Assembly: GCF_001562255.1 (NCBI RefSeq)
Contig: NZ_CP014301.1
Span: 1,426,001-1,490,000, forward strand
Source of the DNA: Bosea sp. PAMC 26642
Lineage (GTDB): Bacteria > Pseudomonadota > Alphaproteobacteria > Rhizobiales > Beijerinckiaceae
Length of the DNA: 64,000 nt
Direction of reading: 5' to 3'
How positions within the stretch are numbered: position 1 is the stretch's first letter; each line of letters begins with the position of its first letter. Made by a program: the position numbers and the translations under genes. Shown here piece after piece: positions 10,440-19,212 of this stretch. A model generated the notes under the pieces. It made no database searches, had not been told where the DNA came from, and worked only from the letters and a program-made list of their open reading frames with translations.

Positions 10440-12272
10440 ATGACCCATGCCGCGATCAATGCCCGGATCGCCGAGGTGACGGAGCGCATCGTCGGGCGCT
10501 CGCGGGACGCCCGCTCGCGCTATCTCGACCGGATCGCGGCCGCCGCCGAGGCCGGGCCGCGACGCCAAAGCCTCGGCTGCGCTAACCAGGCCCACGGCTT
10601 CGCCGCCTGCCTGCCCGGCGACAAGGTGATGTTGCGGGCCGGCCATGGCGCCAACCTCGCCATCGTCTCCGCCTATAACGACATGCTCTCGGCGCATCAG
10701 CCCTATGAGCGCTTCCCCGCGCTGATCCGCGAGGCGGCGCGCGCCGCTGGCGGCGTCGCGCAGGTCGCCGGCGGCGTGCCGGCGATGTGCGACGGCATCA
10801 CCCAGGGCGAAGCGGGAATGGAGCTCTCGCTGTTTTCGCGAGACGTAATCGCACTCTCGACGGCGGTCGCGCTCTCGCACCAGACCTTCGACGCGACGGT
10901 CTTCCTCGGCATCTGCGACAAGATCGTGCCCGGCCTCGTCATCGGCGCGCTCGCCTTCGGCCATTTGCCGGCGGTGTTCATCCCGGCCGGGCCGATGACC
11001 TCGGGACTGTCCAATGACGACAAGGCCAAGGCGCGCCAGCTCTTCGCCGAGGGCAAGGTCGGCCGCGAGACGTTGCTGGAGGCCGAGGCGCAATCCTATC
11101 ACGGGCCCGGCACCTGCACCTTCTACGGCACCGCCAACACCAACCAGATGGTCATGGAGATCATGGGGCTGCACCTGCCGGGCGCCGCCTTTGTCAACCC
11201 GAACACGCCGCTGCGCGACGCGCTGACCAAGGCTGCGACCGAGCGGGCGCTGGCGATCACGTCGCTCGGCAACGCCTACACGCCGGTCGGCCGCATGCTC
11301 GATGAGCGAGCCTTCGTCAACGCCGTGGTCGGGTTGCACGCGACCGGCGGCTCGACCAACCACACCTTGCATCTCGTCGCCATGGCTGCCGCAGCGGGGA
11401 TTGCGCTGACTTGGGACGATTTCTCGGACCTCGCGGCGGTCACGCCGCTGCTCGCCCGCATCTATCCGAACGGAAAGGCCGACGTGAACCATTTCCACGC
11501 CGCCGGCGGCATGGGCTTCGTCATCCGCGAGTTGCTCGCAGCCGGCCTGCTGCACCGCGACGTCGAGACGGTCGCCGGCAGGGGCCTCGAAGCCTATGTC
11601 CGCGAGCCGGTGCTGGGCGAAGACGGTGGGCTGTCCTGGCGCGACGGGGCCGACTCTACCGGCGACGACACAATTCTGCGCGGCGTAAGCCGGCCCTTTC
11701 AGCCGACCGGCGGGCTCACCGTGCTCGACGGCGATCTCGGCCGGGCCGTGATCAAGACCTCGGCCGTCGCCGCCGAGCGCCATGTCATCGAGGCGCCAGC
11801 GCGCATCTTCCACGGTCAGGAGGAGTTGCAGGCCGCCTTCAAGGCAGGCGAACTCGAGCGCGACCTGATCGCCGTGGTTCGATTCCAGGGACCGCGCGCC
11901 AACGGCATGCCAGAACTGCACAAGCTGATGCCGCCGCTCGGCGTGCTGCAAGACCGGGGCTTCAGGATCGCGCTCGTCACGGATGGGCGGCTCTCGGGCG
12001 CGTCGGGCAAGGTGCCAGCGGCGATCCATGTCACGCCAGAGGCCGCCGATGGGGGGCCGATCGCGCGGTTGCGCGACGGCGACATCGTCCGCGTCGATGC
12101 GGTCGCGGGCCGGCTGTCGGTCCTGGTCGATCCCGCGCTCTGGGCGGCGCGCGAACCGGCCACGGTCGATCTGTCGGCGTCGCATCAAGGTGTCGGGCGC
12201 GACCTGTTCGCGACCTTCCGTGCAGCGGTGGGCCCAGCCGACAGCGGCGCGACGGTCTTCGCGGTCGCATAA
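10440..12272 (+). CDS. edd: 6-phosphogluconate dehydratase
   Basis: A 610-residue IlvD/Edd dehydratase that converts 6-phosphogluconate to 2-keto-3-deoxy-6-phosphogluconate, the committing step of the Entner-Doudoroff pathway. The iron-sulfur cysteines are visible at Cys117 ([16 protein letters not shown]), Cys159 (GICDKIVPG) and Cys226 ([15 protein letters not shown]). The ATG at 10440 follows GAGGAGG and gives the family length; longer in-frame starts run into the kinase gene. It lies 149 bp after the fructokinase gene with no zwf, pgl or eda beside it in this window. It would accept carbon after fructose 6-phosphate has been isomerised and oxidised. Confidence 0.93.
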   Translation: MTHAAINARIAEVTERIVGRSRDARSRYLDRIAAAAEAGPRRQSLGCANQAHGFAACLPGDKVMLRAGHGANLAIVSAYNDMLSAHQPYERFPALIREAARAAGGVAQVAGGVPAMCDGITQGEAGMELSLFSRDVIALSTAVALSHQTFDATVFLGICDKIVPGLVIGALAFGHLPAVFIPAGPMTSGLSNDDKAKARQLFAEGKVGRETLLEAEAQSYHGPGTCTFYGTANTNQMVMEIMGLHLPGAAFVNPNTPLRDALTKAATERALAITSLGNAYTPVGRMLDERAFVNAVVGLHATGGSTNHTLHLVAMAAAAGIALTWDDFSDLAAVTPLLARIYPNGKADVNHFHAAGGMGFVIRELLAAGLLHRDVETVAGRGLEAYVREPVLGEDGGLSWRDGADSTGDDTILRGVSRPFQPTGGLTVLDGDLGRAVIKTSAVAAERHVIEAPARIFHGQEELQAAFKAGELERDLIAVVRFQGPRANGMPELHKLMPPLGVLQDRGFRIALVTDGRLSGASGKVPAAIHVTPEAADGGPIARLRDGDIVRVDAVAGRLSVLVDPALWAAREPATVDLSASHQGVGRDLFATFRAAVGPADSGATVFAVA

Positions 12273-12462
12273 AGAAGGTGATCGATGCTCTTCCTCGTTC
12301 GACTGGCTAAGGCCTGGATGGGTGCAATCGTGACCTGAAGTGCGGAGGGTGCGCTGTGGGCTCAGATTGCAGGGAGGCCTCGTCCGAAAAGCTCCCTCGT
12401 CAGCTGAGTTCAGAAGGCCACGACGTCGACAGTGATGCGAGGCTCGCAGGAACGAGATACGC

Positions 12463-13392
12463 TTAAGGCGCGACCTCTACCCGGTTTCTGCCGCTTTCCT
12501 TCGCCCGATACAGCGCTTTGTCAGCGCGGCGAAGCGAGGATGTCACTGATCGATCTTTCATCGTGACTGCCGCGAGCCCCACGCTGGCTGTAACCCGAAT
12601 GGAGCCAGCGCTCGTCCGAATACTCGACTCAGCTATGCTGGACCTGAGTCGCTCTGCGACCAGCAACGCACCGGCTTTGTCGGTGCCGACGAGCAAAGCA
12701 ACAAATTCCTCGCCCCCGATGCGTGCGAAGAGGTCCGTCGCCCGGAACAGAATATTTCCGCGTGTAGCGAAAGTCTTGAGCACTTCATCGCCAGCGACGT
12801 GGCCATAGGTGTCATTGACGCTCTTAAAATTGTCTAAGTCTATCATTAGGAGTGACATAGATCCGCCAAATCGTCGCAATCGTTCGATTTCGAGTTTTGC
12901 ATACTCTTCAAAAAAGCGTCGATTAGGCAAGCCTGTTAGAGGATCAGTGGAGGCTAGCTTCGCATACTCCAGCTCTAGTAACTTGCGGTCCGAGATATCC
13001 ATGTGCGAAACGACCGCGCCATATATTTCAAACCTCCCTTTGATACTGGATCGGGATAGCGGAGTCACTCTCGCTAAAAACCAGCGCAAAGTAGTTGGAG
13101 AGTGACAAGGGTACTCTAGCTGAAAAACTTTCTTTCGCCCTTGAAGGACAGCTTGCAGTCCACTCGAAAACTCTGAGGCTTCAGCCGAGGCCGCTCCTGC
13201 AGACTGTTGGCAAACTGAAAGATAGTTTGTTCCGCGGTAGTTTTTTTCAGCGCTGCCGGCATTACTTGTGCTGAACTCCACCCAGGCGCGATTTACCCCT
13301 AGGATCTGCCCAGCCAAATCCACAACGCAGATATTCGACGTCAGCGCGTCGACCACAGACCCTGCTAGATCGCGAGCCATGAAGTTTTTCAT
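12463..13392 (-). CDS. PAS-GGDEF diguanylate cyclase
   Basis: A 309-residue soluble signalling protein. A PAS-like sensor covers about residues 10-135 and ends in the usual DISDRK linker. It is followed by a GGDEF domain starting at TDPLTGLPNRRFF. The active-site motif is GGEEF (226-230), and an RxxD inhibitory site RATD lies at 217-220, so it should make cyclic di-GMP and be subject to product inhibition. No transmembrane segment is evident. Base composition is clearly more AT-rich than the flanking genes, and it sits between the polyol cluster and the tRNA-Asp fragment, which suggests transfer. The ligand of the PAS domain is unknown. Confidence 0.88.
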   Translation of the reverse strand: MKNFMARDLAGSVVDALTSNICVVDLAGQILGVNRAWVEFSTSNAGSAEKNYRGTNYLSVCQQSAGAASAEASEFSSGLQAVLQGRKKVFQLEYPCHSPTTLRWFLARVTPLSRSSIKGRFEIYGAVVSHMDISDRKLLELEYAKLASTDPLTGLPNRRFFEEYAKLEIERLRRFGGSMSLLMIDLDNFKSVNDTYGHVAGDEVLKTFATRGNILFRATDLFARIGGEEFVALLVGTDKAGALLVAERLRSSIAESSIRTSAGSIRVTASVGLAAVTMKDRSVTSSLRRADKALYRAKESGRNRVEVAP

Positions 13393-13907
13393 TGGGGCGG
13401 CTCCGGGAACGACCAGCCCCGAATTGGGGGGCGTATGGCCAGCGACTCTGCGGGGTGTCTAGTTTTCCCCTCGCATTATCAAGTTATTCAAACCGCCATC
13501 ATTTAATTTTCTATGCTGCTGATAGAGATGGCGCGCCAGCTCGGCTACGCTGCGATGGTTCTCATCTTGGACAACAAATGAAGCTCGTCCAGAACCTTTT
13601 CTAAAGGATCATCTCTAGATGGATTCTAAGTGAAAAGTCCGGTTCAGGCAGGGACTCGAGTACCTTCCTATGATTGCAGGATCGCTCGCGATGTCTGCTC
13701 AGTGCGATGGTCGCTGACGATCATGAGAGGCCAGCCGCGAGCTGGAGAGATTGGCTTTTGCATAAGGCGAATAGGTTCGAAAGAGCGGCCTAAAGCATCA
13801 ATATGGAACCCGCTGGTTGCTGTCGGATCCCGTTACACTTCTCGGCCATTATCAGTCGCTTCCAGCTGCGAAATTAGTAACCAGTCGTTGTAATCATTGA
13901 ACGAATT
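13393..13907. other. AT-rich non-coding stretch between the diguanylate cyclase and the tRNA fragment
   Basis: About 515 bases with no convincing gene on either strand. The composition is visibly lower in GC than the core genome to the right. Short open frames are present but lack ribosome-binding sites and recognisable sequence. No integrase, transposase or complete tRNA 5' half was found. The part nearest 13393 must hold the promoter of the minus-strand diguanylate cyclase gene. The rest looks like eroded mobile-element DNA. Confidence 0.5.
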
Positions 13908-13957
13908 CCGGCCTGTCACGCCGGAGGTCGCGGGTTCGAGCCCCGTCGCCCGCGCCA
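13908..13957 (+). pseudogene. 3' fragment of tRNA-Asp(GUC), probable attachment-site remnant
   Basis: These 50 bases match the 3' part of a tRNA-Asp gene: anticodon arm CCGGC-CTGTCAC-GCCGG with anticodon GTC, variable loop AGGTC, T arm with GGTTCGAGCC, acceptor strand and encoded CCA. Similarity starts exactly at the anticodon stem. The preceding bases do not form a D arm or 5' acceptor strand, so this is not a functional gene. Elements that integrate into tRNA genes rebuild the tRNA at one end and leave a displaced 3' copy at the other. The orientation here places the integrated DNA to the left of 13957 and ancestral chromosome to the right. Confidence 0.85.
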
Positions 13958-14028
13958 TTATCCAGACATCGAACCATCGCCACCGTCGCTGCTCGCATCA
14001 TGAGAGCTTGTCAGCGTCGTGTGAGGCT

Positions 14029-14631
14029 TCACCAGGGCCGCTTCGGCCCGGTGTCGATATGGATGATGCCATTCCAGTAGACCTTGCTGCCACCGACATC
14101 GGGCATCGCGCGCGCATAGTCGAGCACGGTCCGCGGCCGGATGCCCGGCACGCGAAAGTCCATAGCCTCGCAACGCTTGTGATAGGAGCCGCGCCGCGCC
14201 CGCCAGGGCGGCCGCCAGGTCGATGTCACCTTAACGGCACCGAACTTGTCGGCGATCTTGCCGAGGATCAGCTTCAGCGGCTGCGGCAGGCAGACGACCG
14301 AGGTTCCCGGATCGGTCGAGACGCCGGGCTTGTCCGGCCGCTCTTCGGGATCGTATTGCGGTTCGGCGCCGGCCTTCTGCCCTGGCGCAAGTTTTGGCCA
14401 TTCCGGACCCTCATCCTCCTCGGGCTCCGCCGTCGCAGGAGCTCCCGGTGCAATAGCCGGCGCCGGCACGATGATCGGCGGCAACGGTGACGCAGCTGGT
14501 AGGTCGAGATCGAAAGGGCGCTCAGGCGGGTAGGGTGCACGCATAGCCTGCCCCTGCGTCTTTGCGCCGGAAACGGGGAGGGCAAAAACGCATAGAAGGG
14601 CGCTGATCGCGAAATGGCGGGACAGCATCAC
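14029..14631 (-). CDS. secreted M15_3/DUF882-type murein peptidase-like protein
   Basis: A 200-residue exported protein. An N-terminal signal sequence (about residues 1-23) precedes a proline/alanine/glutamate-rich spacer (about 30-105). The C-terminal domain resembles peptidase M15_3 (YcbK/MepK type). Candidate zinc ligands are the His in SYHKRC, the Asp in EAMDF and the His in IIHIDTGP, suggesting a periplasmic peptidoglycan endopeptidase or carboxypeptidase. The start may be the GTG at 14631 or the ATG at 14628; both give the same signal peptide. It is the first core gene to the right of the tRNA fragment. Confidence 0.7.
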   Translation of the reverse strand: MMLSRHFAISALLCVFALPVSGAKTQGQAMRAPYPPERPFDLDLPAASPLPPIIVPAPAIAPGAPATAEPEEDEGPEWPKLAPGQKAGAEPQYDPEERPDKPGVSTDPGTSVVCLPQPLKLILGKIADKFGAVKVTSTWRPPWRARRGSYHKRCEAMDFRVPGIRPRTVLDYARAMPDVGGSKVYWNGIIHIDTGPKRPW

Positions 14632-14959
14632 GCGCCGAATATCTCCGAAAACGGTCGGAGAAGAGCTGTTGGCACGGGTAACGGCACAGAGGGTCTCTCA
14701 AGATCGCGGACGCCTGAGTTGGCGTCGATTCGGCACCACTCTGTCGCGTGATGCGTCTCGCGACCAGCCCGCCGCGTCGAGGTCGAGCTTGCTGGCGGCT
14801 TTTTATGGTGACATGAACTCACGCCCGGATCGCGCCTGCGCTGCGCTCAACCCTGCAGAGCGATTGTGCGACGCGGCAAACTCTTGCTTCATTCTAATCC
14901 AAGGTCTAATCGACTGATCGACCGCGCCGCCGCACGGCCGCGAGATATGGAGACCGTCC
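14632..14959. other. intergenic region upstream of nuoA and the M15-type gene
   Basis: This 328-bp gap separates two divergent genes and should hold promoters for both. An inverted repeat TCTCCGA-N6-TCGGAGA lies at 14642-14661, close to the minus-strand gene. Weak promoter-like hexamers (TTGCTT near 14884, TCTAAT near 14905) lie upstream of nuoA, with poor spacing. No convincing coding frame was found. Confidence 0.35.
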
Positions 14960-15340
14960 ATGCAAACTCTCCAGGTGCCGTCCCTTCTGAACGACTACCT
15001 GCCGCTGGTCATCTTCATCGGCGTCGCCGCCGTCATCGGGCTGGCCCTGTTGATCGCCCCTTTCGCGATCGCCTATTCGAAGCCCGACCCCGAGAAGCTC
15101 TCGGCCTATGAGTGCGGTTTCAACGCCTTCGACGATGCCCGCATGAAGTTCGACGTGCGCTTCTATCTCGTCGCGATCCTGTTCATCATCTTCGATCTCG
15201 AGGTCGCCTTTCTCTTCCCCTGGGCCGTCGCCTTCGGCGGGCTCGGCTGGTATGGTTTCTGCTCGATGATGATCTTTCTGGGCGTTCTGACCGTCGGATT
15301 CGTTTACGAGTGGCGCAAGGGCGCCTTGGAGTGGGACTAA
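14960..15340 (+). CDS. nuoA: NADH-quinone oxidoreductase subunit A
   Basis: A 126-residue membrane subunit of complex I with three transmembrane segments (about residues 12-34, 67-90 and 96-117). The conserved loop [21 protein letters not shown] contains the cysteine and acidic residues found in NuoA/ND3 near the quinone channel. A GGAG sequence lies ten bases before the ATG. It opens the nuoA-N operon, which couples NADH oxidation and quinone reduction to proton export. Confidence 0.97.
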   Translation: MQTLQVPSLLNDYLPLVIFIGVAAVIGLALLIAPFAIAYSKPDPEKLSAYECGFNAFDDARMKFDVRFYLVAILFIIFDLEVAFLFPWAVAFGGLGWYGFCSMMIFLGVLTVGFVYEWRKGALEWD

Positions 15341-15405
15341 TCGTCCGATCGCAGACTTGATTGTCGCGACATATCTGACGGCTATGGCTTCACAAAGGTT
15401 CTGAT

Positions 15406-15990
15406 ATGGCAATCACAGCGATCGACCGCGACGACCCGCTCGTCGCACCGGCGCCAAAAGGTCTACTTGGCCCCGACGGCCTGCCTGTCGGTGCGCGCGA
15501 TCCCTTCTTCGTCGAGATGAACAACGAACTCGCCGACAAGGGTTTCCTCGTCACGGCGACGGACGACCTGATCAACTGGTCGCGCACCGGCTCGCTGATG
15601 TGGATGACCTTCGGTCTGGCCTGCTGCGCCGTCGAGATGATGCAGATGTCGATGCCGCGCTATGACGTCGAGCGCTTCGGCTTCGCCCCGCGTGCTTCAC
15701 CACGCCAGTCCGACGTGATGATCGTGGCAGGTACGCTGACCAACAAGATGGCCCCGGCGCTGCGCAAGGTCTACGACCAGATGCCGGAGCCGCGCTACGT
15801 CATCTCGATGGGCTCCTGCGCCAATGGCGGCGGCTACTACCATTACAGCTACTCGGTGGTACGTGGCTGCGACCGCATCGTGCCGATCGACATTTATGTG
15901 CCCGGTTGTCCTCCGACTGCGGAAGCGCTGCTGTACGGCGTGCTGCTGCTGCAGAAGAAAATCCGCCGCACCGGCACGATCGAGCGCTGA
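15406..15990 (+). CDS. nuoB: NADH-quinone oxidoreductase subunit B
   Basis: A 194-residue peripheral subunit carrying the terminal [4Fe-4S] cluster N2 that passes electrons to quinone. The ligands are visible as adjacent Cys73 and Cys74 (LACCAVEMM), Cys138 (MGSCANGG) and Cys168 (VPGCPPTAE). The N-terminal 35 residues are variable. Nine bases separate its stop from nuoC, in keeping with operon expression. Confidence 0.97.
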   Translation: MAITAIDRDDPLVAPAPKGLLGPDGLPVGARDPFFVEMNNELADKGFLVTATDDLINWSRTGSLMWMTFGLACCAVEMMQMSMPRYDVERFGFAPRASPRQSDVMIVAGTLTNKMAPALRKVYDQMPEPRYVISMGSCANGGGYYHYSYSVVRGCDRIVPIDIYVPGCPPTAEALLYGVLLLQKKIRRTGTIER

Positions 15991-15999
15991 GGGCCTGTC

Positions 16000-16602
16000 A
16001 TGAGCGATCTCGTTGCTCTCGGGGACAACATCAAGGCGGCGCTGCCCGACGCCGTGACGGAGGCGGTCATCGCCTTCGACGAACTGACGATACTTGTTGA
16101 GGCTGGCACGATCGTCGAGGTTCTACGGACCCTGCGCGACGACCCGCGCTTCCGTTTTCTGAACTTCACCGACATCGCCGGTGCCGACTATCCGCAGCGC
16201 GAGAAGCGCTTCGACGTCGTGTATCATCTGCTGGCGCCGCATCATAACCACCGCATCCGGGTCAAGGTCCAGACCGACGAGGCGACACCGGTCCCTTCCG
16301 TGATCGACATCTTTCCGGCTGCGAACTGGTATGAGCGCGAGGCCTACGATTTTTACGGCATTCTCTTCTCGGGCCATCCAGACCTGCGTCGCATCCTCAC
16401 CGACTACGGCTTCGAGGGTTATCCGCTCCGCAAGGACTTCCCGCTGACCGGCTTCGTCGAGGTGCGCTACGACGACGAACAGAAGCGGGTGGTCTACGAG
16501 CCGGTGAAGCTCAACCAGGAATTCCGCAACTTCGATTTTCTGTCGCCATGGGAAGGGACCGACTACGTCCTTCCGGGTGACGAAAAAGCGAAGACGGCTT
16601 GA
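16000..16602 (+). CDS. nuoC: NADH-quinone oxidoreductase subunit C
   Basis: A 200-residue, 30-kDa-type subunit of the complex I connecting module. The diagnostic stretches are [20 protein letters not shown] and [20 protein letters not shown]. It is separate from NuoD, unlike the fused NuoCD of enterobacteria, as expected in alphaproteobacteria. The ATG at 16000 gives the usual length and lies nine bases after nuoB. Confidence 0.97.
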   Translation: MSDLVALGDNIKAALPDAVTEAVIAFDELTILVEAGTIVEVLRTLRDDPRFRFLNFTDIAGADYPQREKRFDVVYHLLAPHHNHRIRVKVQTDEATPVPSVIDIFPAANWYEREAYDFYGILFSGHPDLRRILTDYGFEGYPLRKDFPLTGFVEVRYDDEQKRVVYEPVKLNQEFRNFDFLSPWEGTDYVLPGDEKAKTA

Positions 16603-16614
16603 TCGGAGCGGGAC

Positions 16615-17805
16615 ATGGGCGAGCACAATATCCGCAATTTCAGCATCAACTTTGGGCCGCAGCACCCGGCGGCCCACGGCGTGCTGCGCCTCGTGCTCGA
16701 ACTCGACGGCGAGATCGTCGAGCGCGTCGATCCGCATATCGGCCTGCTGCATCGCGGCACCGAGAAGCTGATCGAAGCAAAAACCTATCTGCAGGCACTG
16801 CCCTATTTCGACCGGCTCGATTACGTCGCGCCGATGAACCAGGAGCATGCCTATTCGCTCGCGGTCGAAAAGCTGATGGGCGTCACGGTCCCGCGCCGCG
16901 GCCAGCTCATCCGCGTGCTCTATTCCGAGATCGGCCGCATCCTCTCGCATCTGCTCAACGTCACCACGCAGGCGATGGATGTCGGCGCACTCACGCCCCC
17001 GCTGTGGGGTTTCGAGGAGCGCGAGAAGCTGATGATCTTCTACGAGCGCGCCAGCGGCTCGCGCATGCACGCGGCCTATATCAGGCCAGGCGGCGTGCAT
17101 CAGGATCTGCCGACCTCGCTGATCCACGACATCGCCGAATGGTGCGACCCGTTCCTAAAAGTCTGCGACGATCTCGAAACGCTTCTGACCGACAACCGCA
17201 TCTTCAAGCAGCGCAATGTCGATATCGGCGTCGTCGATCTCGACACCTGCTGGAAATGGGGTTTTTCGGGCGTGATGGTCCGTGGCTCGGGCGCCGCCTG
17301 GGATCTGCGCAAGTCGCAGCCCTATGAGTGCTACGAGGAGATGGAATTCGACATCCCCATCGGCAAGAATGGTGACTGCTACGACCGCTACTGCCTCCGC
17401 ATGGAAGAGATGCGCCAGTCGGTGCGGATCATGAAGCAGTGCTGCGAAAAGCTGCTCTCCCCCGAGGGAGGCGGGCCGATCTCCGCGCTTGACGGCAAGA
17501 TGGTGCCGCCAAAGCGGGGCGAGATGAAGCGCTCGATGGAAGCGATCATCCACCATTTCAAGCTCTACACCGAAGGCTACAAGGTGCCCGCCGGCGAGGT
17601 CTATGCGGCGGTCGAGGCGCCCAAGGGCGAGTTCGGCGTGTATCTGGTCTCGGACGGCACCAACAAGCCCTATCGCTGCAAGATCAAGGCACCGGGCTTC
17701 GCCCATCTCCAGGCCATGGATTTCATGTGCCGCAAGCACATGCTGGCGGATGTCTCCGCGATTCTGGGTTCGCTGGACATCGTGTTCGGGGAGGTCGATC
17801 GGTGA
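16615..17805 (+). CDS. nuoD: NADH-quinone oxidoreductase subunit D
   Basis: A 396-residue, 49-kDa-type subunit that forms the quinone-binding pocket with NuoB. The N-terminal [20 protein letters not shown] carries the conserved quinone-site histidines, and the C-terminal [11 protein letters not shown] ends the protein in the family manner. The stop overlaps a GTG that begins a small membrane-protein ORF (GTGA at 17802-17805), an insertion into the usual nuoD-nuoE junction. Confidence 0.97.
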   Translation: MGEHNIRNFSINFGPQHPAAHGVLRLVLELDGEIVERVDPHIGLLHRGTEKLIEAKTYLQALPYFDRLDYVAPMNQEHAYSLAVEKLMGVTVPRRGQLIRVLYSEIGRILSHLLNVTTQAMDVGALTPPLWGFEEREKLMIFYERASGSRMHAAYIRPGGVHQDLPTSLIHDIAEWCDPFLKVCDDLETLLTDNRIFKQRNVDIGVVDLDTCWKWGFSGVMVRGSGAAWDLRKSQPYECYEEMEFDIPIGKNGDCYDRYCLRMEEMRQSVRIMKQCCEKLLSPEGGGPISALDGKMVPPKRGEMKRSMEAIIHHFKLYTEGYKVPAGEVYAAVEAPKGEFGVYLVSDGTNKPYRCKIKAPGFAHLQAMDFMCRKHMLADVSAILGSLDIVFGEVDR

Positions 17806-18131
17806 GGCTAATCGCATCGCATCCACGACTCGTCAGAGCTGCCTGTTTCGCTCTGATCTATTCGTCGCCGACGACAATTGTGCGACTCTGGTTGGAATTG
17901 TCGGGTAACCCCGTTGTTTGGGGCGATGTGTTGTGGGGCACTGCAATCTCCTGGGTCGTATGTGCGGCGCTACTTTTTGCTTGTCCCGAGCTGATGTCGA
18001 GCCGTCGAATGCAGGCGAGGGCCTCGCGCGAGCTGTCACAATTCCTGCGGGCATGGCGACACGCCGCGGTCCTCGTTTCGGAGTGGTGTGCGCGCGCGTT
18101 GTCAAAGCTCCTGGGGGAGGGCAAGCGATGA
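17802..18131 (+). CDS. small hypothetical membrane protein coupled to nuoD
   Basis: A 109-residue frame starting with a GTG that overlaps the nuoD stop codon. Two hydrophobic stretches are visible: about residues 10-32 ([20 protein letters not shown]) and about 37-62 ([21 protein letters not shown]). A basic, Arg-rich C-terminal tail follows. I recognise no family. Third-position GC preference is weaker than in the adjacent nuo genes, so it may be young, fast-evolving or spurious. Overlapping start and stop and co-orientation favour translation as part of the operon. It could be a lineage-specific accessory factor of complex I, but nothing in the sequence shows that. Confidence 0.5.
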   Translation: MRLIASHPRLVRAACFALIYSSPTTIVRLWLELSGNPVVWGDVLWGTAISWVVCAALLFACPELMSSRRMQARASRELSQFLRAWRHAAVLVSEWCARALSKLLGEGKR

Positions 18132-18144
18132 GCGCGATGTTCCC

Positions 18145-18235
18145 CGTCATGGTCGACCTTGTGTCGACCATCCACGTCTTGAACGTGGCCGATGTTGCGA
18201 AGGCGTGGATGCTCGGGACAAGCCCGAGCATGACG
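18145..18235. repeat. triple-hairpin intergenic palindromic element
   Basis: A 91-bp element bounded by CGTCATG and CATGACG. It contains three perfect hairpins in a row: ATGGTCGAC/GTCGACCAT with loop CTTGT, CCACGT/ACGTGG with loop CTTGA, and ATGCTCGGG/CCCGAGCAT with loop ACAAG. The first and third loops are complementary to each other. It lies inside the nuo operon between the small membrane ORF and nuoE. It resembles the REP-like elements common in rhizobial genomes and may affect mRNA processing there. Confidence 0.7.
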
Positions 18236-18251
18236 TCGAGAGAGAACTGAT

Positions 18252-19202
18252 ATGTCCGTCCGTCGTCTCGCCCCCGATCACGTCCAGCCCGCCTCCTTCG
18301 CATTCGACGCGGCGAATGAGAACTGGGCCGATCAGCAGATCGCCAAATATCCGGAAGGCCGCCAGGCCTCGGCCGTGATTCCGCTTCTCTGGAAGGCGCA
18401 GGAGCAGCATCACGGCTGGGTGCCGCGCGCCGCGATCGAGGCGGTGGCCCGCAAGCTCGACATGGCTCCGATGCGCGTCATGGAGATCGCGACCTTCTAC
18501 ACCATGTTCAACCTGCAGCCGGTCGGCGAGCATTTCATCCAGCTCTGCGGCACGACGCCCTGCGCGCTGCGCGGCGCAGAGGCGATCAGGAAGGTCTGCG
18601 AGGACGTCATCGGCCCGCAATCGACCGTTTCGGCCGACGGCAAACTCTCCTGGCTCGAGGTCGAGTGTCTCGGTGCCTGCTGCAATGCACCGATGGTGCA
18701 GATCAATTTCGACTATTACGAGGATCTGACGCCGGATAATTTCCGCGCTCTGCTCGACGATTTGCGTCATGGCCGGCCGACCAGGCCGGGTCCGCAGGTC
18801 GATCGCTCCGGCTCCGAGCCGCTGGGCGGGGGCGAGACGCTGAAGGATCCCGCGCTTTATGACGGCACCGTGATCGGTGCCGGCGACTGGCAGACGCGAG
18901 TCTCCGAGCAGCGCAAGGCTGCCGCCGAAGCTGCGGCCGCGAAAACAGCAGCCGAGGCCGAGGCCAAGACGGCGGAAACCCAGACGGCTGCGACGGGCAC
19001 CGCCGGGCCGACCGACATCAAGGCGGCGCCTGCGCCCGCTGCTGCGAGCCCCGGCCGGCCGAAGCCCTCCGACCCGGCCCAGCCGTCGAACAGTGCGCAG
19101 GATACGCCCTCGGCTGCGGGCGACACGATCAAGGCAGCGCCGGAGAAGGCGCCGGCTCGCCGTCCGCGGGCTGCCAAGCCTGCCGACAAGCCGGTGAAGT
19201 GA
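18252..19202 (+). CDS. nuoE: NADH-quinone oxidoreductase subunit E with long low-complexity tail
   Basis: A 316-residue, 24-kDa-type subunit of the NADH-input module. The [2Fe-2S] ligands are Cys99 and Cys104 (LCGTTPCAL), and Cys139 and Cys143 (ECLGACC). The conserved fold ends near residue 200. About 115 further residues are rich in Ala, Pro, Lys and Thr and look disordered. Such tails occur in NuoE of other Hyphomicrobiales, whereas the usual subunit is about 170-200 residues. It is followed ten bases later by nuoF. Confidence 0.96.
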   Translation: MSVRRLAPDHVQPASFAFDAANENWADQQIAKYPEGRQASAVIPLLWKAQEQHHGWVPRAAIEAVARKLDMAPMRVMEIATFYTMFNLQPVGEHFIQLCGTTPCALRGAEAIRKVCEDVIGPQSTVSADGKLSWLEVECLGACCNAPMVQINFDYYEDLTPDNFRALLDDLRHGRPTRPGPQVDRSGSEPLGGGETLKDPALYDGTVIGAGDWQTRVSEQRKAAAEAAAAKTAAEAEAKTAETQTAATGTAGPTDIKAAPAPAAASPGRPKPSDPAQPSNSAQDTPSAAGDTIKAAPEKAPARRPRAAKPADKPVK

Positions 19203-19212
19203 GGCGAAGACG

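Noticed and set aside
10194..12188. Very long open frame on the minus strand opposite edd
   Set aside because: High GC content leaves antisense frames open. Its sequence is rich in Arg, Asp and His without domain pattern, while the plus frame gives a full Edd with all iron-sulfur cysteines.
13630..13893. Possible 87-residue gene next to the tRNA fragment
   Set aside because: No ribosome-binding site, no recognisable domain, no codon bias; it looks like a chance frame in degraded DNA.
13393..14028. Integrase or transposase remnant near the tRNA fragment
   Set aside because: Both strands were read for tyrosine-recombinase or transposase motifs and none was seen. The integrase, if any, should be at the other end of the element.
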